NCBI GenBank assembly: GCA_022616275.1
Contig: JAKEFB010000048.1
Location: forward strand, 1 to 44,085
From: Chloroflexota bacterium
GTDB lineage: Bacteria > Chloroflexota > Anaerolineae > Promineifilales > Promineifilaceae
Direction: 5' to 3'
Length of the DNA stretch: 44,085 bases
The notes beneath the pieces are model-generated. The model had not been told where the DNA came from, did no database searches, and saw only the letters and a program-made list of their open reading frames with translations. The translations under genes were made by a program, and so were the position numbers. Positions 25,338 through 34,035 of the stretch are shown one piece after another; positions within the stretch are counted from its first letter, which is position 1, and each line of letters opens with the position of its first letter.

Positions 25338-25390
25338 GGAGATTGGAGATCAGAGATTGAAGATTGACAATCTCCAATCTCCAATCTCTA
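25338..25390. repeat. Fold-back element of GGAGATT-type words between convergent genes
   Basis: GGAGATTGGAGATCAGAGATTGAAGATTG words are followed directly by CAATCTCCAATCTCCAATCTCTA, giving a stem of over 20 bases with about four mismatches and almost no loop. The word is the same as in the element at 5600. It could terminate both convergent genes. Confidence 0.7.
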
Positions 25391-26641
25391 TTCTTTTGCC
25401 ACCAGCGACACGTTCAACACTTCGACCTCAAAGCTGTGGCCGGAAGCGACGAGGGTAATGGCTTTGATTTGCCGGGGTAGCGTCCCTTTTCCACCTAACC
25501 AATTCAATAAGTTATCTGACTCGTAAAAGACAAGCTGCTTGAAGGGTAGTCGTTGGTGTTCGGTGCGTGGTTCTGGGCAAGTGGTACAGACGTCCGGCGT
25601 GGTCGGGCCGACGTCGCCTACGGCGTAGAATCCTTGCTGCCAGATCTGGTCTACGCCGTTGACGTCAACGTAATCAATCCGTATCGTGAGCGGGCACTCG
25701 CTGCCCAGGCTGCCGCACACACCCAGGCTCTGCTCCAACAGTTCCAGGTTGATTTGCAGGCGCAGGCTCTGGTAATCAGTCACGTCCTGGTCAATAATCT
25801 GCCGGACAGCCACGTCGGCGTGGCCAACGCCAAACCGCTCCATAGACAGCGCCGATTCCCCTGAGGCGGTAATCACCTGGGTCTCGGCCGCCGGCTGTTC
25901 GGCAAATTCAACGTTGGGGGATAGTAAAAACCACGCTTCCAGGCCCTGGTTGAAGTCGCCGTTCAACACCAGGTCGCGCTCTGCGTCCAACGGCTCGCTG
26001 GGCGGCGAACCCTGGCGGACCAGGGCCCGTTGGTCGCCGTGCAAGATGGTGGATTCCCCCGCCGCTTCGACCAGGGCCAGGCCGCTCTGGACGACCACCT
26101 CTGTATCTGTCTCGGTGACCATCAGGGAATAGCGGCCGGGCTCGCGCATCACCACAACGCCCTGCGGTGTTATCACCTCGACCACCAGCGGCCGATCAGT
26201 GGCCGGGAGCACGACCAGGCTCAGCCGGCCTTTCGTCAGGGTTAGTCCCAGGAAATGGCTGGCCGAGCTGACCGAAAAACGAGGTGCAGTTGCCCGCCGC
26301 ACGTGAACGTCGCTGCCACCGTAGACCTGGACCTGGGCCAGGGGTTGTTCTGTGACGGGCGCAGCGATCAGAGCCAGCGCCGTATCGCTGGGGCCAGTTA
26401 AAAGCGTGCCGCTGGGATTCAGCGAGTGGACCGGCTCTCCAGCCAGCAGCACGTCGCTGCCACTCTCACTTTGCAGCACGGCCACGCCCTGGTTAGTCTG
26501 GATGTTGACCACCAGCGGCCGGGTAGCCTGCTGCAGAAACGTGCTGGCGCCCAGGGGAACGGCAATGACTAAGCCCAGGCAAAGGCTAAAACTGCCTAGA
26601 AGGATGGCCCAGGCCAGGCGCTCTCGGTGGCCGTTGCTCAT
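25388..26641 (-). CDS. Membrane-anchored FecR-like protein with C-terminal beta domain
   Basis: 417-aa protein with one N-terminal membrane segment (about 10-32, LAWAILLGSFSLCLGLVIAVPL). The following region is rich in short beta strands such as VVEVITPQGVVVMREPGRYSLMVT and VVVQSGLALVEAAGESTILHGDQRALV, as in FecR-type sensing domains. From about residue 225 (LVLNGDFNQGLEAWFLLSP) a galactose-binding-like domain begins, with a CGSLGSEC and a CTTC pair that may form disulfides. The topology is N-in with the bulk outside. Its ATG overlaps the acylphosphatase stop (ATGA). No partner sigma factor or receptor is nearby, so classical FecR signalling is not supported. Confidence 0.7.
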   Translation of the reverse strand: MSNGHRERLAWAILLGSFSLCLGLVIAVPLGASTFLQQATRPLVVNIQTNQGVAVLQSESGSDVLLAGEPVHSLNPSGTLLTGPSDTALALIAAPVTEQPLAQVQVYGGSDVHVRRATAPRFSVSSASHFLGLTLTKGRLSLVVLPATDRPLVVEVITPQGVVVMREPGRYSLMVTETDTEVVVQSGLALVEAAGESTILHGDQRALVRQGSPPSEPLDAERDLVLNGDFNQGLEAWFLLSPNVEFAEQPAAETQVITASGESALSMERFGVGHADVAVRQIIDQDVTDYQSLRLQINLELLEQSLGVCGSLGSECPLTIRIDYVDVNGVDQIWQQGFYAVGDVGPTTPDVCTTCPEPRTEHQRLPFKQLVFYESDNLLNWLGGKGTLPRQIKAITLVASGHSFEVEVLNVSLVAKE

Positions 26642-26913
26642 AGCCAGCGCACTTCAAACGACTGAAATTCGTGGGTGGCCGGTGACCAGGCTATTTCCAC
26701 CTGCGCTACCCGCGCGCCTTGTGGCCCGTGATGTAGAAAATTGGCAAGCCGTTGCAACTCAGCTTCCTGGCCCTCAGCTACGATGCTCACCGAGCCATCC
26801 CGCTCGTTACGTACCCAGCCAACCAGCCCCAGCCGCTGCGCTTCCAGGCGGGTGTAGTAACGAAAAGAAACACCCTGGACGCGGCCGTGAACGGTTGCCG
26901 TTAATCGTTTCAT
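26638..26913 (-). CDS. acyP: Acylphosphatase
   Basis: 91-aa cytosolic enzyme hydrolysing acyl phosphates such as carbamoyl- or acetyl-phosphate. GRVQGVSFRYYTR carries the catalytic Arg and phosphate loop, and GWVRNERDGSV holds the catalytic Asn. The ATG at 26913 gives the standard length and has a GAGGAC ribosome binding site; a longer reading from 26982 adds 23 residues not found in the family. The stop overlaps the next gene by ATGA. Confidence 0.95.
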   Translation of the reverse strand: MKRLTATVHGRVQGVSFRYYTRLEAQRLGLVGWVRNERDGSVSIVAEGQEAELQRLANFLHHGPQGARVAQVEIAWSPATHEFQSFEVRWL

Positions 26914-27000
26914 TCTGTCCTCGACGATGATAGAAATGTTGTACTGGCAACGGTCATAAACTGACATTTTTTCACCAAGCAACCGGAGGTTGCCATCACC

Positions 27001-27024
27001 TTGTCAGCTTGTCACCTTGTCAAG
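27001..27024. repeat. Three 8-bp direct repeats (TTGTCANN) in the acyP leader
   Basis: TTGTCA occurs at 27001, 27009 and 27017, one every 8 bases. On the minus strand this reads TTGACAAGGTGACAAGCTGACAAGG, downstream of the proposed acyP -10. A small GCAACC/GGTTGC hairpin lies at 26979-26993. It could be a regulator-binding array or slipped repeats. Confidence 0.5.
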
Positions 27025-27042
27025 TTTACAACCGGAAGGCAG

Positions 27043-27071
27043 ATTATACCCGAGACCCCCGCCACTTAAAA
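27043..27071 (-). promoter_or_regulatory. Promoter-like element of the acyP operon
   Basis: On the minus strand, TATAAT (27048-27043) lies 17 bases after TTTTAA (27071-27066). The -35 is weak and overlaps the T run of the pyrD terminator. An alternative -35 TTGACA exists inside the repeat at 27017-27022 but lacks a good -10. Confidence 0.45.
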
Positions 27072-27112
27072 ACGCCGTCCGATAATCGTTTGACCAACGA
27101 TTATCGGACGGC
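27069..27112 (-). terminator. Rho-independent terminator of pyrD overlapping its coding end
   Basis: Perfect 17-base arms (27074-27090 and 27096-27112; GCCGTCCGATAATCGTT) with a 5-base loop, followed on the minus strand by a T run. The pyrD stop (27101-27103) is inside the stem, so the last codons form part of the terminator. Confidence 0.9.
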
Positions 27113-28141
27113 CAACCCCCGAAGAATCCGTCCAGCCATCCCCGGCCCCTCATAAACCAACCCGGTGTACACCTGGACCAGGGCCGCCCCGGCGTCCAGC
27201 CTGGCCTGCGCGTCGGCCGCCGTAAAGACGCCACCCACCCCAATGATCGGTAGCCGGCCCCTGGTCTGCCGGTGAATGTAGGCAATAACCTCGTTGCTAC
27301 GGGTAGCCAGCGGCCGGCCGCTCAGGCCGCCTGTCTCCTCCCGCAGCGGGCTGCGCAAACCTGCCCGGCCGGTGGTCGTGTTGGTAGCAACAATACCGCT
27401 GATCTGGCGCCGCTCGGCCGCCGCCAGGATGTCGTCCAGCTCCGGCCAGCTCAAATCAGGGGCAATTTTCAGCAGCAGCGGCCGGGGCGCCATCGTCTCG
27501 GCCAGGGCCTGGTTCTCAGCCGCCAGATCGGCCAGCAACTGATCCAGGTAAGCGCCCCCTTGCAGCTCGCGCAGGCCGGGCGTGTTGGGCGAGCTGACGT
27601 TGATCGCCAAGTAATCGGCGTAGGGATAGACGGCCCGCATCACCGCCAGGTAATCGTCGGCCGCCTCGGCCAGCGGCGTTTCCTTTTGCTTGCCCAGGCT
27701 AATGCCTAAAACAAACGTCCGGCCGGCCTGGGCCAGCTTCGCCAGCCGGGGCGCGGCCGCGGCCACCCCTTCGTTGGGAAAACCCATCCGGTTAAGGAGC
27801 GCGCCATCCTCCGGCAGGCGAAAGAGGCGCGGCCGGGGGTTGCCCGGCTGCGGCTGGGGCGTCAGCGTGCCGGCCTCCACGTGGCCAAAGCCCAACAGCG
27901 CCAGCCCGGCCGCCACCCGCGCATCCTTATCAAACCCTGCGGCGACGCCCAGGACGTTAGGAAAAGTCAGGCCAAAGAGGTGGACGGGTTGGCGAGGAAT
28001 GGGACCGGCCAAGCGGCGTAACAGGAAGTGGCCGAAGGATGTGTACTGCGCCAGCTCCAGCGCCGCCAGGGTGCGTTCGTGTACCTGCTCAGCATCCAGG
28101 CGGCGCAGCAGCGGGAAAATAATTCGCTTGTAAAGAGTCAT
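27101..28141 (-). CDS. pyrD: Dihydroorotate dehydrogenase (quinone), class 2
   Basis: 346-aa FMN enzyme oxidising dihydroorotate to orotate in pyrimidine synthesis, passing electrons to quinone at the membrane. The N-terminal helical extension (MTLYKRIIFPLLRRLDAEQV) marks class 2. FGLTFPNVLGVAAGFDKDA is the family start motif. INVSSPNTPGLRELQ has the catalytic Ser region, with LLLKIAPDLSWPELDD and VATNTTTGRAGL for substrate and FMN, and IIGVGGVFTAADA for the FMN phosphate. The start lies 9 bases after the lepA stop, so the two share a transcript. There is no evident Shine-Dalgarno sequence. Confidence 0.96.
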   Translation of the reverse strand: MTLYKRIIFPLLRRLDAEQVHERTLAALELAQYTSFGHFLLRRLAGPIPRQPVHLFGLTFPNVLGVAAGFDKDARVAAGLALLGFGHVEAGTLTPQPQPGNPRPRLFRLPEDGALLNRMGFPNEGVAAAAPRLAKLAQAGRTFVLGISLGKQKETPLAEAADDYLAVMRAVYPYADYLAINVSSPNTPGLRELQGGAYLDQLLADLAAENQALAETMAPRPLLLKIAPDLSWPELDDILAAAERRQISGIVATNTTTGRAGLRSPLREETGGLSGRPLATRSNEVIAYIHRQTRGRLPIIGVGGVFTAADAQARLDAGAALVQVYTGLVYEGPGMAGRILRGLAVR

Positions 28142-28150
28142 GGAGAAGGG

Positions 28151-29956
28151 TCAATCTTCGTCCAGCTTTAGAACCGCCATAAACGCTTCTTGGGGCACTT
28201 CCACGTTGCCAATCATTTTCATCCGCCGCTTGCCCTTCTTTTGCTTCTCTAAAAGTTTCTTTTTCCTGGTGATATCGCCGCCATAGCACTTTGCCAGAAC
28301 ATCCTTCCTTAGCGCCTTCACGTTCGCCCGGCTGACGACTTTGTTGCCCACGGCCGCCTGGATAGGCACCTCGAACAATTGGCGCGGGATCAGCTTGCGC
28401 AGCGCCGTGACCAGCTTTTGCCCCCGGTGAAAGGCGTCGTCCTTGTGGACGATCATGGCCAGGGCGTCCACCGGCTGCTTGTTGACCAGGATGTCCAGCT
28501 TGACCAGGTCAGAGGCCCGGTAGCCGGCAAACTCGTAGTCCATCGAGGCGTAGCCCCGCGTGGCGCTCTTCAGCTTGTCGTAAAAGTCCACCACAATTTC
28601 CGCCAGGGGAATGTCGAACTTCAAGATGATCCGGCCGGGCGCCGGGTACTCCTGGCCCATAAACTCGCCCCGCCGGCCCATGGCCAGCTCCATGATCACC
28701 CCGTAAAACTCGTCCGGGGTAAAGATGTGGACCTGCATCCACGGCTCGCGGATCTCCTCGATCTGGCCGGGGTCCGGCAGGTCGGCCGGGCTTTCAATCT
28801 GGACCACCTCACCCGTATGCGCCTTGACCACCTCGTAGCGGACGCTGGGCGCGGTGGCCACGATGTCCAGGTCGTACTCCCGCTCCAGCCGCTCCTGGAT
28901 AATCTCCATGTGGAACAGGCCCAGAAAACCGCAGCGGAAACCAAAGTTGAGGGCGTTGGACGTCTCCGGCTCAAAGACCAGGGAGGCGTCGTTCAGTTGC
29001 AGCTTTTCCAGCGCCTCTTTGAGCAACTGGTAATCCTCACCTTCGGTCGGATAAAAGCCGGCAAAGACCATCGGCTTGGCCGAGCGGTAGCCGGGCAACG
29101 GCTTCTCGGCCGGGTTGTCCCGCAAGGTGATCGTGTCGCCCACCCGGCACTCGCGCACCGTCTTCAGCCCCGTGGCAATGTAGCCCACTTCCCCGGCCGT
29201 CAATTCCTGGACCGGCTTCATCCCCGGCCGGAAAACGCCAATCTCGATTGGCTCGACCGTCACGTCGTTGGACATGATCTTGATCCACTCTCTATCCCGG
29301 ATAGTACCCTCAAAAATACGCACGTAGGCAATCACGCCTTTGTAGGAATCGTAGTGGGAATCAAAGACCAGCGCCCGCAGCGGAACCTGGGCGTCCCCTT
29401 GCGGTGGCGGCACGCGTTGGACGACCGCCTCCAGGACCTGTTCGACGTTAACCCCTGTCTTAGCACTGATGGGGATAACTTCCTCGGCGGCGATGCCGAT
29501 CAGGTTCTCCACTTCCGTGGCTACGTCGGCCGGCAGGGCGGCCGGCAGGTCAATCTTGTTGACCACCGGCACCAGCTCCAGGTCCGCCTCCAGGGCCAGG
29601 TAAAGGTTAGCCAGCGTCTGGGCCTCAATGCCCTGGGTGGCGTCCACGACCAGGATGGCCCCCTCGCAGCTTTGCAGGGCCCGGCTCACCTCGTAGGCAA
29701 AGTCCACGTGGCCGGGCGTGTCAATCAGGTTCATTTCGTAGCTCTGGCCGTCCTGGGCCGTGTACTCCATGCGCACGGCCGAGGCCTTAATCGTCACCCC
29801 TTTCTCCCGCTCCAGGTCCATAGTGTCCAGCACCTGCTCCTGCATTTCCCGCTCGGAGATCGTCCCGGTTATCTGCAGCAGCCGGTCGGCCAGGGTGGAC
29901 TTGCCGTGGTCAATGTGGGCGATAATGCAAAAATTACGAATCTTCTCTTGGTCCAT
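28151..29956 (-). CDS. lepA: Elongation factor 4 (LepA)
   Basis: 601-aa ribosome-associated GTPase that acts on stalled or mis-translocated ribosomes. G1 is [10 protein letters not shown]3 DTPGH and G4 NKID; the N-terminus [20 protein letters not shown] is canonical. Domain II, the EF-G-like domains III and V and the LepA-specific C-terminal domain are all recognisable ([20 protein letters not shown]; ending [19 protein letters not shown]). Length is normal. It is first in the lepA-pyrD unit. Confidence 0.98.
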   Translation of the reverse strand: MDQEKIRNFCIIAHIDHGKSTLADRLLQITGTISEREMQEQVLDTMDLEREKGVTIKASAVRMEYTAQDGQSYEMNLIDTPGHVDFAYEVSRALQSCEGAILVVDATQGIEAQTLANLYLALEADLELVPVVNKIDLPAALPADVATEVENLIGIAAEEVIPISAKTGVNVEQVLEAVVQRVPPPQGDAQVPLRALVFDSHYDSYKGVIAYVRIFEGTIRDREWIKIMSNDVTVEPIEIGVFRPGMKPVQELTAGEVGYIATGLKTVRECRVGDTITLRDNPAEKPLPGYRSAKPMVFAGFYPTEGEDYQLLKEALEKLQLNDASLVFEPETSNALNFGFRCGFLGLFHMEIIQERLEREYDLDIVATAPSVRYEVVKAHTGEVVQIESPADLPDPGQIEEIREPWMQVHIFTPDEFYGVIMELAMGRRGEFMGQEYPAPGRIILKFDIPLAEIVVDFYDKLKSATRGYASMDYEFAGYRASDLVKLDILVNKQPVDALAMIVHKDDAFHRGQKLVTALRKLIPRQLFEVPIQAAVGNKVVSRANVKALRKDVLAKCYGGDITRKKKLLEKQKKGKRRMKMIGNVEVPQEAFMAVLKLDED

Positions 29957-30011
29957 AGACCCCCAAGTATAGCAGATTGGCGGCCTAAGGGGGAAAAGGA
30001 TTGAAAAACCC

Positions 30012-30998
30012 CTACAGCCACCGCCGCTGCCGCATCCACCAAAACATAAAGGCCGGCGCCACAGCCATGCCCAGCAGCGTCAGATAAAAGACCGGGTCGC
30101 CCATCCAGGCCGGCCGGGGATCGGGGCTGGCAAAAAAGTTCATACCGAAAAAGCCGACGACGAAGGACAGGGGCATGAACAGGCTGGTGATGATCGTCAG
30201 CGTCTTCATCACCTCGTTCATCCGGTTATTGACCAGCGACAGGTAGGTGTCCAGCGAGCCGCCCACCAGGTCCCGCAGGCTTTCGGCAATGTCGTGCAGC
30301 CGGACCAGATGGTCGTACACGTCGCGGAAGAAGACCTTGTCTTTGCTGTCAATCACCGTGTAATCGTCCCGGGCCAGCTTATTTAACACCTCCCGTTGCG
30401 GCCCAATGATGCGGCGCAGGTACAACAGGGACCGCTTCAGGCCAAAGAGGTCTTCCAGCGTTTGTGGCGTCGGCCGGTCAAAAATCTGGTCTTCCAACAG
30501 GTCTATAGCTTCGTCTATGCTATCCATGACCGGCATGTACTCGGCCACGATGGTGTCAATCACCCGGTACATCAGGTGGTCTGATCCCCGTCTCAGGTGG
30601 CGGTCGCCTCGCTGGTAGGCGTTCCAGACGTGGTCCACGGCCGCAATCCTCTCGTGGTGCAGGGTAATCAGGTAGTTGGCCCCCAGGAAAACGTCCATCT
30701 CCTGGGTACGCACTTCTATCTTTGGCTGCTGCTCACACACAATCGCGTGTAGCACCAGGTACAGGTACGATCCCCAATCGTCCACCTTGGGGACGTGCGA
30801 CTCCTGCAAGGCGTCGTCAATTGCCAGCGGGTGAAAGTCAAAGACTTCACGCAGAATAAGTTCCGACTTCTCCGGCGGTTCCTCGACAATATCTATCCAC
30901 AGCAAGCCATTGGGCGCTATAAGCGCCATGGCAAACTCCGTTGTTGGCAAGTCGAAACGCAGCGAACCATCCTGCGGCCGGTACATTGAGCGAATCAT
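30012..30998 (-). CDS. corA: CorA family magnesium/metal transporter
   Basis: 328-aa pentameric inner-membrane channel for Mg2+ (or Co2+/Ni2+). A large N-terminal cytoplasmic alpha/beta domain and long helix lead to two C-terminal membrane helices. The first ends in the signature GMN ([15 protein letters not shown]), and the second is [18 protein letters not shown], finishing with a basic [14 protein letters not shown] in the N-terminal domain and the [22 protein letters not shown] helix are family text. The ATG at 30998 has an AAGG site. It lies 55 bases upstream of lepA. Confidence 0.95.
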   Translation of the reverse strand: MIRSMYRPQDGSLRFDLPTTEFAMALIAPNGLLWIDIVEEPPEKSELILREVFDFHPLAIDDALQESHVPKVDDWGSYLYLVLHAIVCEQQPKIEVRTQEMDVFLGANYLITLHHERIAAVDHVWNAYQRGDRHLRRGSDHLMYRVIDTIVAEYMPVMDSIDEAIDLLEDQIFDRPTPQTLEDLFGLKRSLLYLRRIIGPQREVLNKLARDDYTVIDSKDKVFFRDVYDHLVRLHDIAESLRDLVGGSLDTYLSLVNNRMNEVMKTLTIITSLFMPLSFVVGFFGMNFFASPDPRPAWMGDPVFYLTLLGMAVAPAFMFWWMRQRRWL

Positions 30999-31203
30999 AT
31001 ACTGTTGCCTTCTTTACACGAAGCAGCAAAATAATGAACCATAATGGTATATAACCTGGAAGTGGCGTTCCCATCCCATGTGTTGCGTGTATTAGCACAA
31101 ACAGGAAAATAGTCAAGTTCATTCCAGGTTCGCAGGTCCATCGCCTGTTTTATTGGTTGCAGCCTGGAAGTTATCCCAGGCCTTTCTTGAAAGGAGAATT
31201 TCT

Positions 31204-31959
31204 ATGTCACGTTCCTCTAAGTTCCCCCGCTTTTTGGTCGTCATCATCCTTGTCCTTGTCCTGGCGGCCGGCTTTACGCTGGCAATTTCCGCCCAGGACC
31301 CCGACGACGGCGAACCCAACGAGGCCGGCCCGGCCGGACCAGCCCAGGAAACGGTTCACGAAGAAGAGATCGGAATCCAAAATCAGCAAGCCGGGGGCGC
31401 CGCTACGGACGGCAATGGCGAACCGGAGCGCCAACCCGCAACCACTACTAGCGTGGTCCAGGAAGAGGTGGGAAATACCCCCAATGACCCCGGCATGGCT
31501 ACTTTTTTCAAACGCTGGGCGGCCGAAACGTTCGTTGCTTACGACAGCAGCAACACCTGGGCCTATGATGGCGGCGGCTGCTTCCACCGCACCGGCGGCT
31601 CGACCTGGTGGGACACCGATCTCCAATTACCCGACGGGGCGGAAATTGATTATCTTCGCGTCTACTACTACGATATGAACGGTACTACGGATGCGGAGAC
31701 AATCCTATTTCAGTTTGACGATATCGGTGGCAACGTACAACTCGCTTCGGCGGCGGGCTCCGGTACTCCGGGCTATAGCTCGGCCGGGAGTGGTTTCTTT
31801 TCTCATTTTGTTGATAATACAGACCACTCCTACGTTCTCCGCATTGACTTCAACGGGGCGACAACCAGCGACTTGAGAATTTGCGCCGTGCGCATCCGCT
31901 ACCAGTACAACGTCGCCACCCTCAGCCTGCCGGCCATCATGAACCTGACCAGCCCGTAA
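31204..31959 (+). CDS. Small secreted protein with C-terminal LSLPAI tail
   Basis: 251-aa exported protein. The signal peptide is residues 1 to about 28 (SSKFPRFLVVIILVLVLAAG), with a likely cut near AISAQ. The next 70 residues are acidic, Gln/Gly-rich and disordered. The folded part (from about 105) is a beta sandwich of unknown family with TFVAYDSSNTWAYDGGGCFHR, DYLRVYYYDMNG and LRICAVRIRYQY. It ends with VATLSLPAIMNLTSP, matching the Leu-Pro-hydrophobic tails of two other secreted proteins here. The ATG at 31204 with GGAG upstream is better than the in-frame start at 31153, which would bury the signal peptide. Monocistronic. Confidence 0.8.
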   Translation: MSRSSKFPRFLVVIILVLVLAAGFTLAISAQDPDDGEPNEAGPAGPAQETVHEEEIGIQNQQAGGAATDGNGEPERQPATTTSVVQEEVGNTPNDPGMATFFKRWAAETFVAYDSSNTWAYDGGGCFHRTGGSTWWDTDLQLPDGAEIDYLRVYYYDMNGTTDAETILFQFDDIGGNVQLASAAGSGTPGYSSAGSGFFSHFVDNTDHSYVLRIDFNGATTSDLRICAVRIRYQYNVATLSLPAIMNLTSP

Positions 31960-31965
31960 CCGTTG

Positions 31966-32012
31966 GTAGAGACGTTGCAATGCGTAGAGACGTTGCAATG
32001 CAACGTCTCTAC
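31966..32012. repeat. Tandem and inverted GTAGAGACGTTGC element
   Basis: An 18-base unit GTAGAGACGTTGCAATGC is repeated directly (31966-31983, 31984-32001). The second copy pairs perfectly (13 bases) with GCAACGTCTCTAC at 32000-32012 around AAT. It starts 7 bases after the secreted-protein stop. It has the same GTAG...CTAC frame as the palindrome at 10213. Confidence 0.85.
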
Positions 32013-32059
32013 ATCTCCAGTAACTTTTCAGATTTATGGCAGATTGATAAACTGAAAGG

Positions 32060-32179
32060 ATGAGGCTGAGGGAAGAAGTCACAGCCCTGCGAGGAGCGAT
32101 ACGGCAGTTGGAAGGGGAAGTAGCCCGCTTGCAAGCGGAAAACAGCATCTCCATTTCGTTTGTCAGCTTCCCCTGGTAA
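32060..32179 (+). CDS. Possible 39-aa coiled-coil peptide upstream of the Hsp90-like gene
   Basis: An ATG ORF of 39 codons. Residues 3-28 form regular Leu heptads (LREEVTALRGAIRQLEGEVA...), a short leucine zipper, and the end is hydrophobic (ISISFVSFPW). An in-frame stop lies just upstream. The only purine-rich stretch (AAAGG) is too close to the ATG for a normal ribosome binding site. The stop is 20 bases before the Hsp90-like gene. It may be a real microprotein, a leader peptide or a remnant of a longer coiled-coil gene. Confidence 0.35.
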   Translation: MRLREEVTALRGAIRQLEGEVARLQAENSISISFVSFPW

Positions 32180-32199
32180 AGGTTAAAATCTCTACTTTA

Positions 32200-34035
32200 A
32201 TGACGACAAGCCAACGCTTTAACCTACACCTGCCCGGGCTGTTGGAAGTCCTGGCCGGTAGCCTCTACTCCACGCCCAAGGTCGGTATCCGGGAGTTAAT
32301 CCAGAATGCCCACGATAGCTGCGTGCGCCGCCAGATAGAGGGAGAGTCGCGTTTTTACCGGCCGGCCATCACCATCACCAGCGACGAACAGCGCGGCGTT
32401 CTGACTATCCGGGACAACGGCCACGGCCTGACGGCCGACGAAATTGAAGAATACCTGGCCACCATCGGCCGCAGTTACACCGCCCAACTGAAAAGCGACC
32501 TGGCCATCTTTTCGCCGGACGAAGCGGCCGAGCTGATTGGGCAATTCGGTTTTGGCTTCCTCAGCGCCTTCCTGCTGGCCGACGAAGTGACCCTGGTCAC
32601 CCGTTCCCTCCACGCCGGCCCTGGCGAAGCCCTGCGCTGGCACTCCAGCGGCGGCGAATATTACCAGGTCGAGCCGGCTACCCGCCATGACGTAGGCACG
32701 ACAGTCGAGCTGCGCGTCAAGCCCAGCGCCGCTTTCGTCTTCGACGAGGAATTGTTGGTGGAGACGATCCAGCTCTACGCCGACCTGCTGGCCGTCCCTA
32801 TTTTCGTCAACGACGACCCGGCGCCCGCCAACCTGATGACGCCGCCATGGAACGATCCCCAACCGGCGCAGGCCATTGTCAACTACATCCGGCGCGCCTT
32901 CCAGGAAAGCCAGCCACTGTGCATCGTCCAGTTGCACGACCAGGAAATTGACCTGGGCGGCGATAGCCTGGTGGTGCCGCTCAAGGGCTTTCTCTTTGTG
33001 CCACCCAGCTCCGTCGCCTCGGTGCGCGAATACGGCGACCTGAAGGTCTTTATCCGGCGCATGTTTATCTGCGAACGGGAGCGCAAGCTACTGCCGCGCT
33101 GGGCCAGATTTGTCTGGGGGGCGATTGATTGTCCCTACCTGCAGCCTACTGCCTCGCGCGAGAGTATCCACGAGGACGACATCTTTGCCGCCGTGCGCCG
33201 CGCCCTGGAAAGCCAACTGGGCGCGGCCCTCCAGCGCATTGCCGACCAGGAACCGGAAACGTGGCGGCGCATTGTCTGGGGCCACACCGACGTCATCACC
33301 GGTTGGGCGGTGCGCGACGACGCTTTCTTTGAGCGGGTGGCCAACATCGTCACCTTCCGCACCTCGGCCGGCCCCATGACCCTGCCGGAATACCTGGCCC
33401 AGACCGGGCACACCCTTTATTTCCTCACCCGGCACATCGGCGCGCTACAAGAACAGTTGCTGGCCGAGGGCCACGATGCGCCGGTCATAGACGCCCATTG
33501 GTTCGCCGTCAAGCCGTTTCTGGAGAAGTACGCCGCCTGGCACGAAGGGATTGGCTTGGTCCAAATGGACGGCCAGGTCAAGCACCTGCTCCGGCCGGTG
33601 GCCCCCGCTCCTTTCAGCCGCCTGCTGGTCTACTACCAGGAGCAGGGCATCGCGGCCGAGGTGGTCGCTTTCAAGCCGGCCGACGTGCCGGCCCTGATGG
33701 TCTACCCGTCCGAGGTTGAGCTGATTATGGAGACGCGCCAGGCGCTGGATAAGGATGAGCTACCCGGCGAGCTGGCCGGCCTGGTGACCGACTACCTGGA
33801 CAGTTATGCCGATGCCGAAGAGGTAGAGTTACAGGGCAGGCTATACCTGAACGCCTCCTGCGCCCTCATCCAGCAGCTTGCCAAAGCGCCGCCTGACCAG
33901 CCGGTCCTGGAAGCGACGCTGGGGCTCATCTACCAGGTGGCCCGCCTGTTCTCCGGCCGGGCGCTGACGGCCGCCGACGCCGCCCTGGCCTTTCGCCAGG
34001 CCGTTAGCGCATTGGAGGTCTTGATTTCATCATGA
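32200..34035 (+). CDS. Hsp90-family ATPase (HtpG-like, divergent C-terminus)
   Basis: 611-aa GHKL ATPase, first gene of a three-gene unit. ATP site: RELIQNAHDSC with Glu32 and Asn36, RDNGHGL (72-77) and IGQFGFGFLSAF (113-124). The middle domain aligns by eye with HtpG: FLFVPPSSVASV, LKVFIRRMFICERERKLLPRWARFVWGAIDC, then TASRESIHED in place of the usual NVSRE loop, keeping the Arg that contacts ATP. The last 200 residues do not resemble the HtpG dimerisation domain closely, and there is no MEEVD tail. The protein probably acts as a specialised chaperone or ATP-driven clamp. The ATG at 32200 has weak purines upstream. The final ATGA overlaps the TPR-like gene. Confidence 0.88.
   Translation: MTTSQRFNLHLPGLLEVLAGSLYSTPKVGIRELIQNAHDSCVRRQIEGESRFYRPAITITSDEQRGVLTIRDNGHGLTADEIEEYLATIGRSYTAQLKSDLAIFSPDEAAELIGQFGFGFLSAFLLADEVTLVTRSLHAGPGEALRWHSSGGEYYQVEPATRHDVGTTVELRVKPSAAFVFDEELLVETIQLYADLLAVPIFVNDDPAPANLMTPPWNDPQPAQAIVNYIRRAFQESQPLCIVQLHDQEIDLGGDSLVVPLKGFLFVPPSSVASVREYGDLKVFIRRMFICERERKLLPRWARFVWGAIDCPYLQPTASRESIHEDDIFAAVRRALESQLGAALQRIADQEPETWRRIVWGHTDVITGWAVRDDAFFERVANIVTFRTSAGPMTLPEYLAQTGHTLYFLTRHIGALQEQLLAEGHDAPVIDAHWFAVKPFLEKYAAWHEGIGLVQMDGQVKHLLRPVAPAPFSRLLVYYQEQGIAAEVVAFKPADVPALMVYPSEVELIMETRQALDKDELPGELAGLVTDYLDSYADAEEVELQGRLYLNASCALIQQLAKAPPDQPVLEATLGLIYQVARLFSGRALTAADAALAFRQAVSALEVLISS

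Noticed and set aside
5600-25390. CRISPR array
   Set aside because: The repeats are inverted or tandem short words with no regular repeats of 25-40 bases separated by unique spacers, and there are no cas genes.
25388-26641. Classical FecR anti-sigma system
   Set aside because: No ECF sigma factor or TonB-dependent receptor is adjacent; only the FecR-like fold is suggested.
26914-26982. N-terminal extension of acylphosphatase
   Set aside because: Exceeds family length; the ATG at 26913 has a proper ribosome binding site.
28379-30004. 541-codon plus-strand frame
   Set aside because: Wholly antisense to lepA, whose protein is unmistakable; the translation is His/Gln/Val-rich with no family text, as expected for a GC-rich shadow frame.
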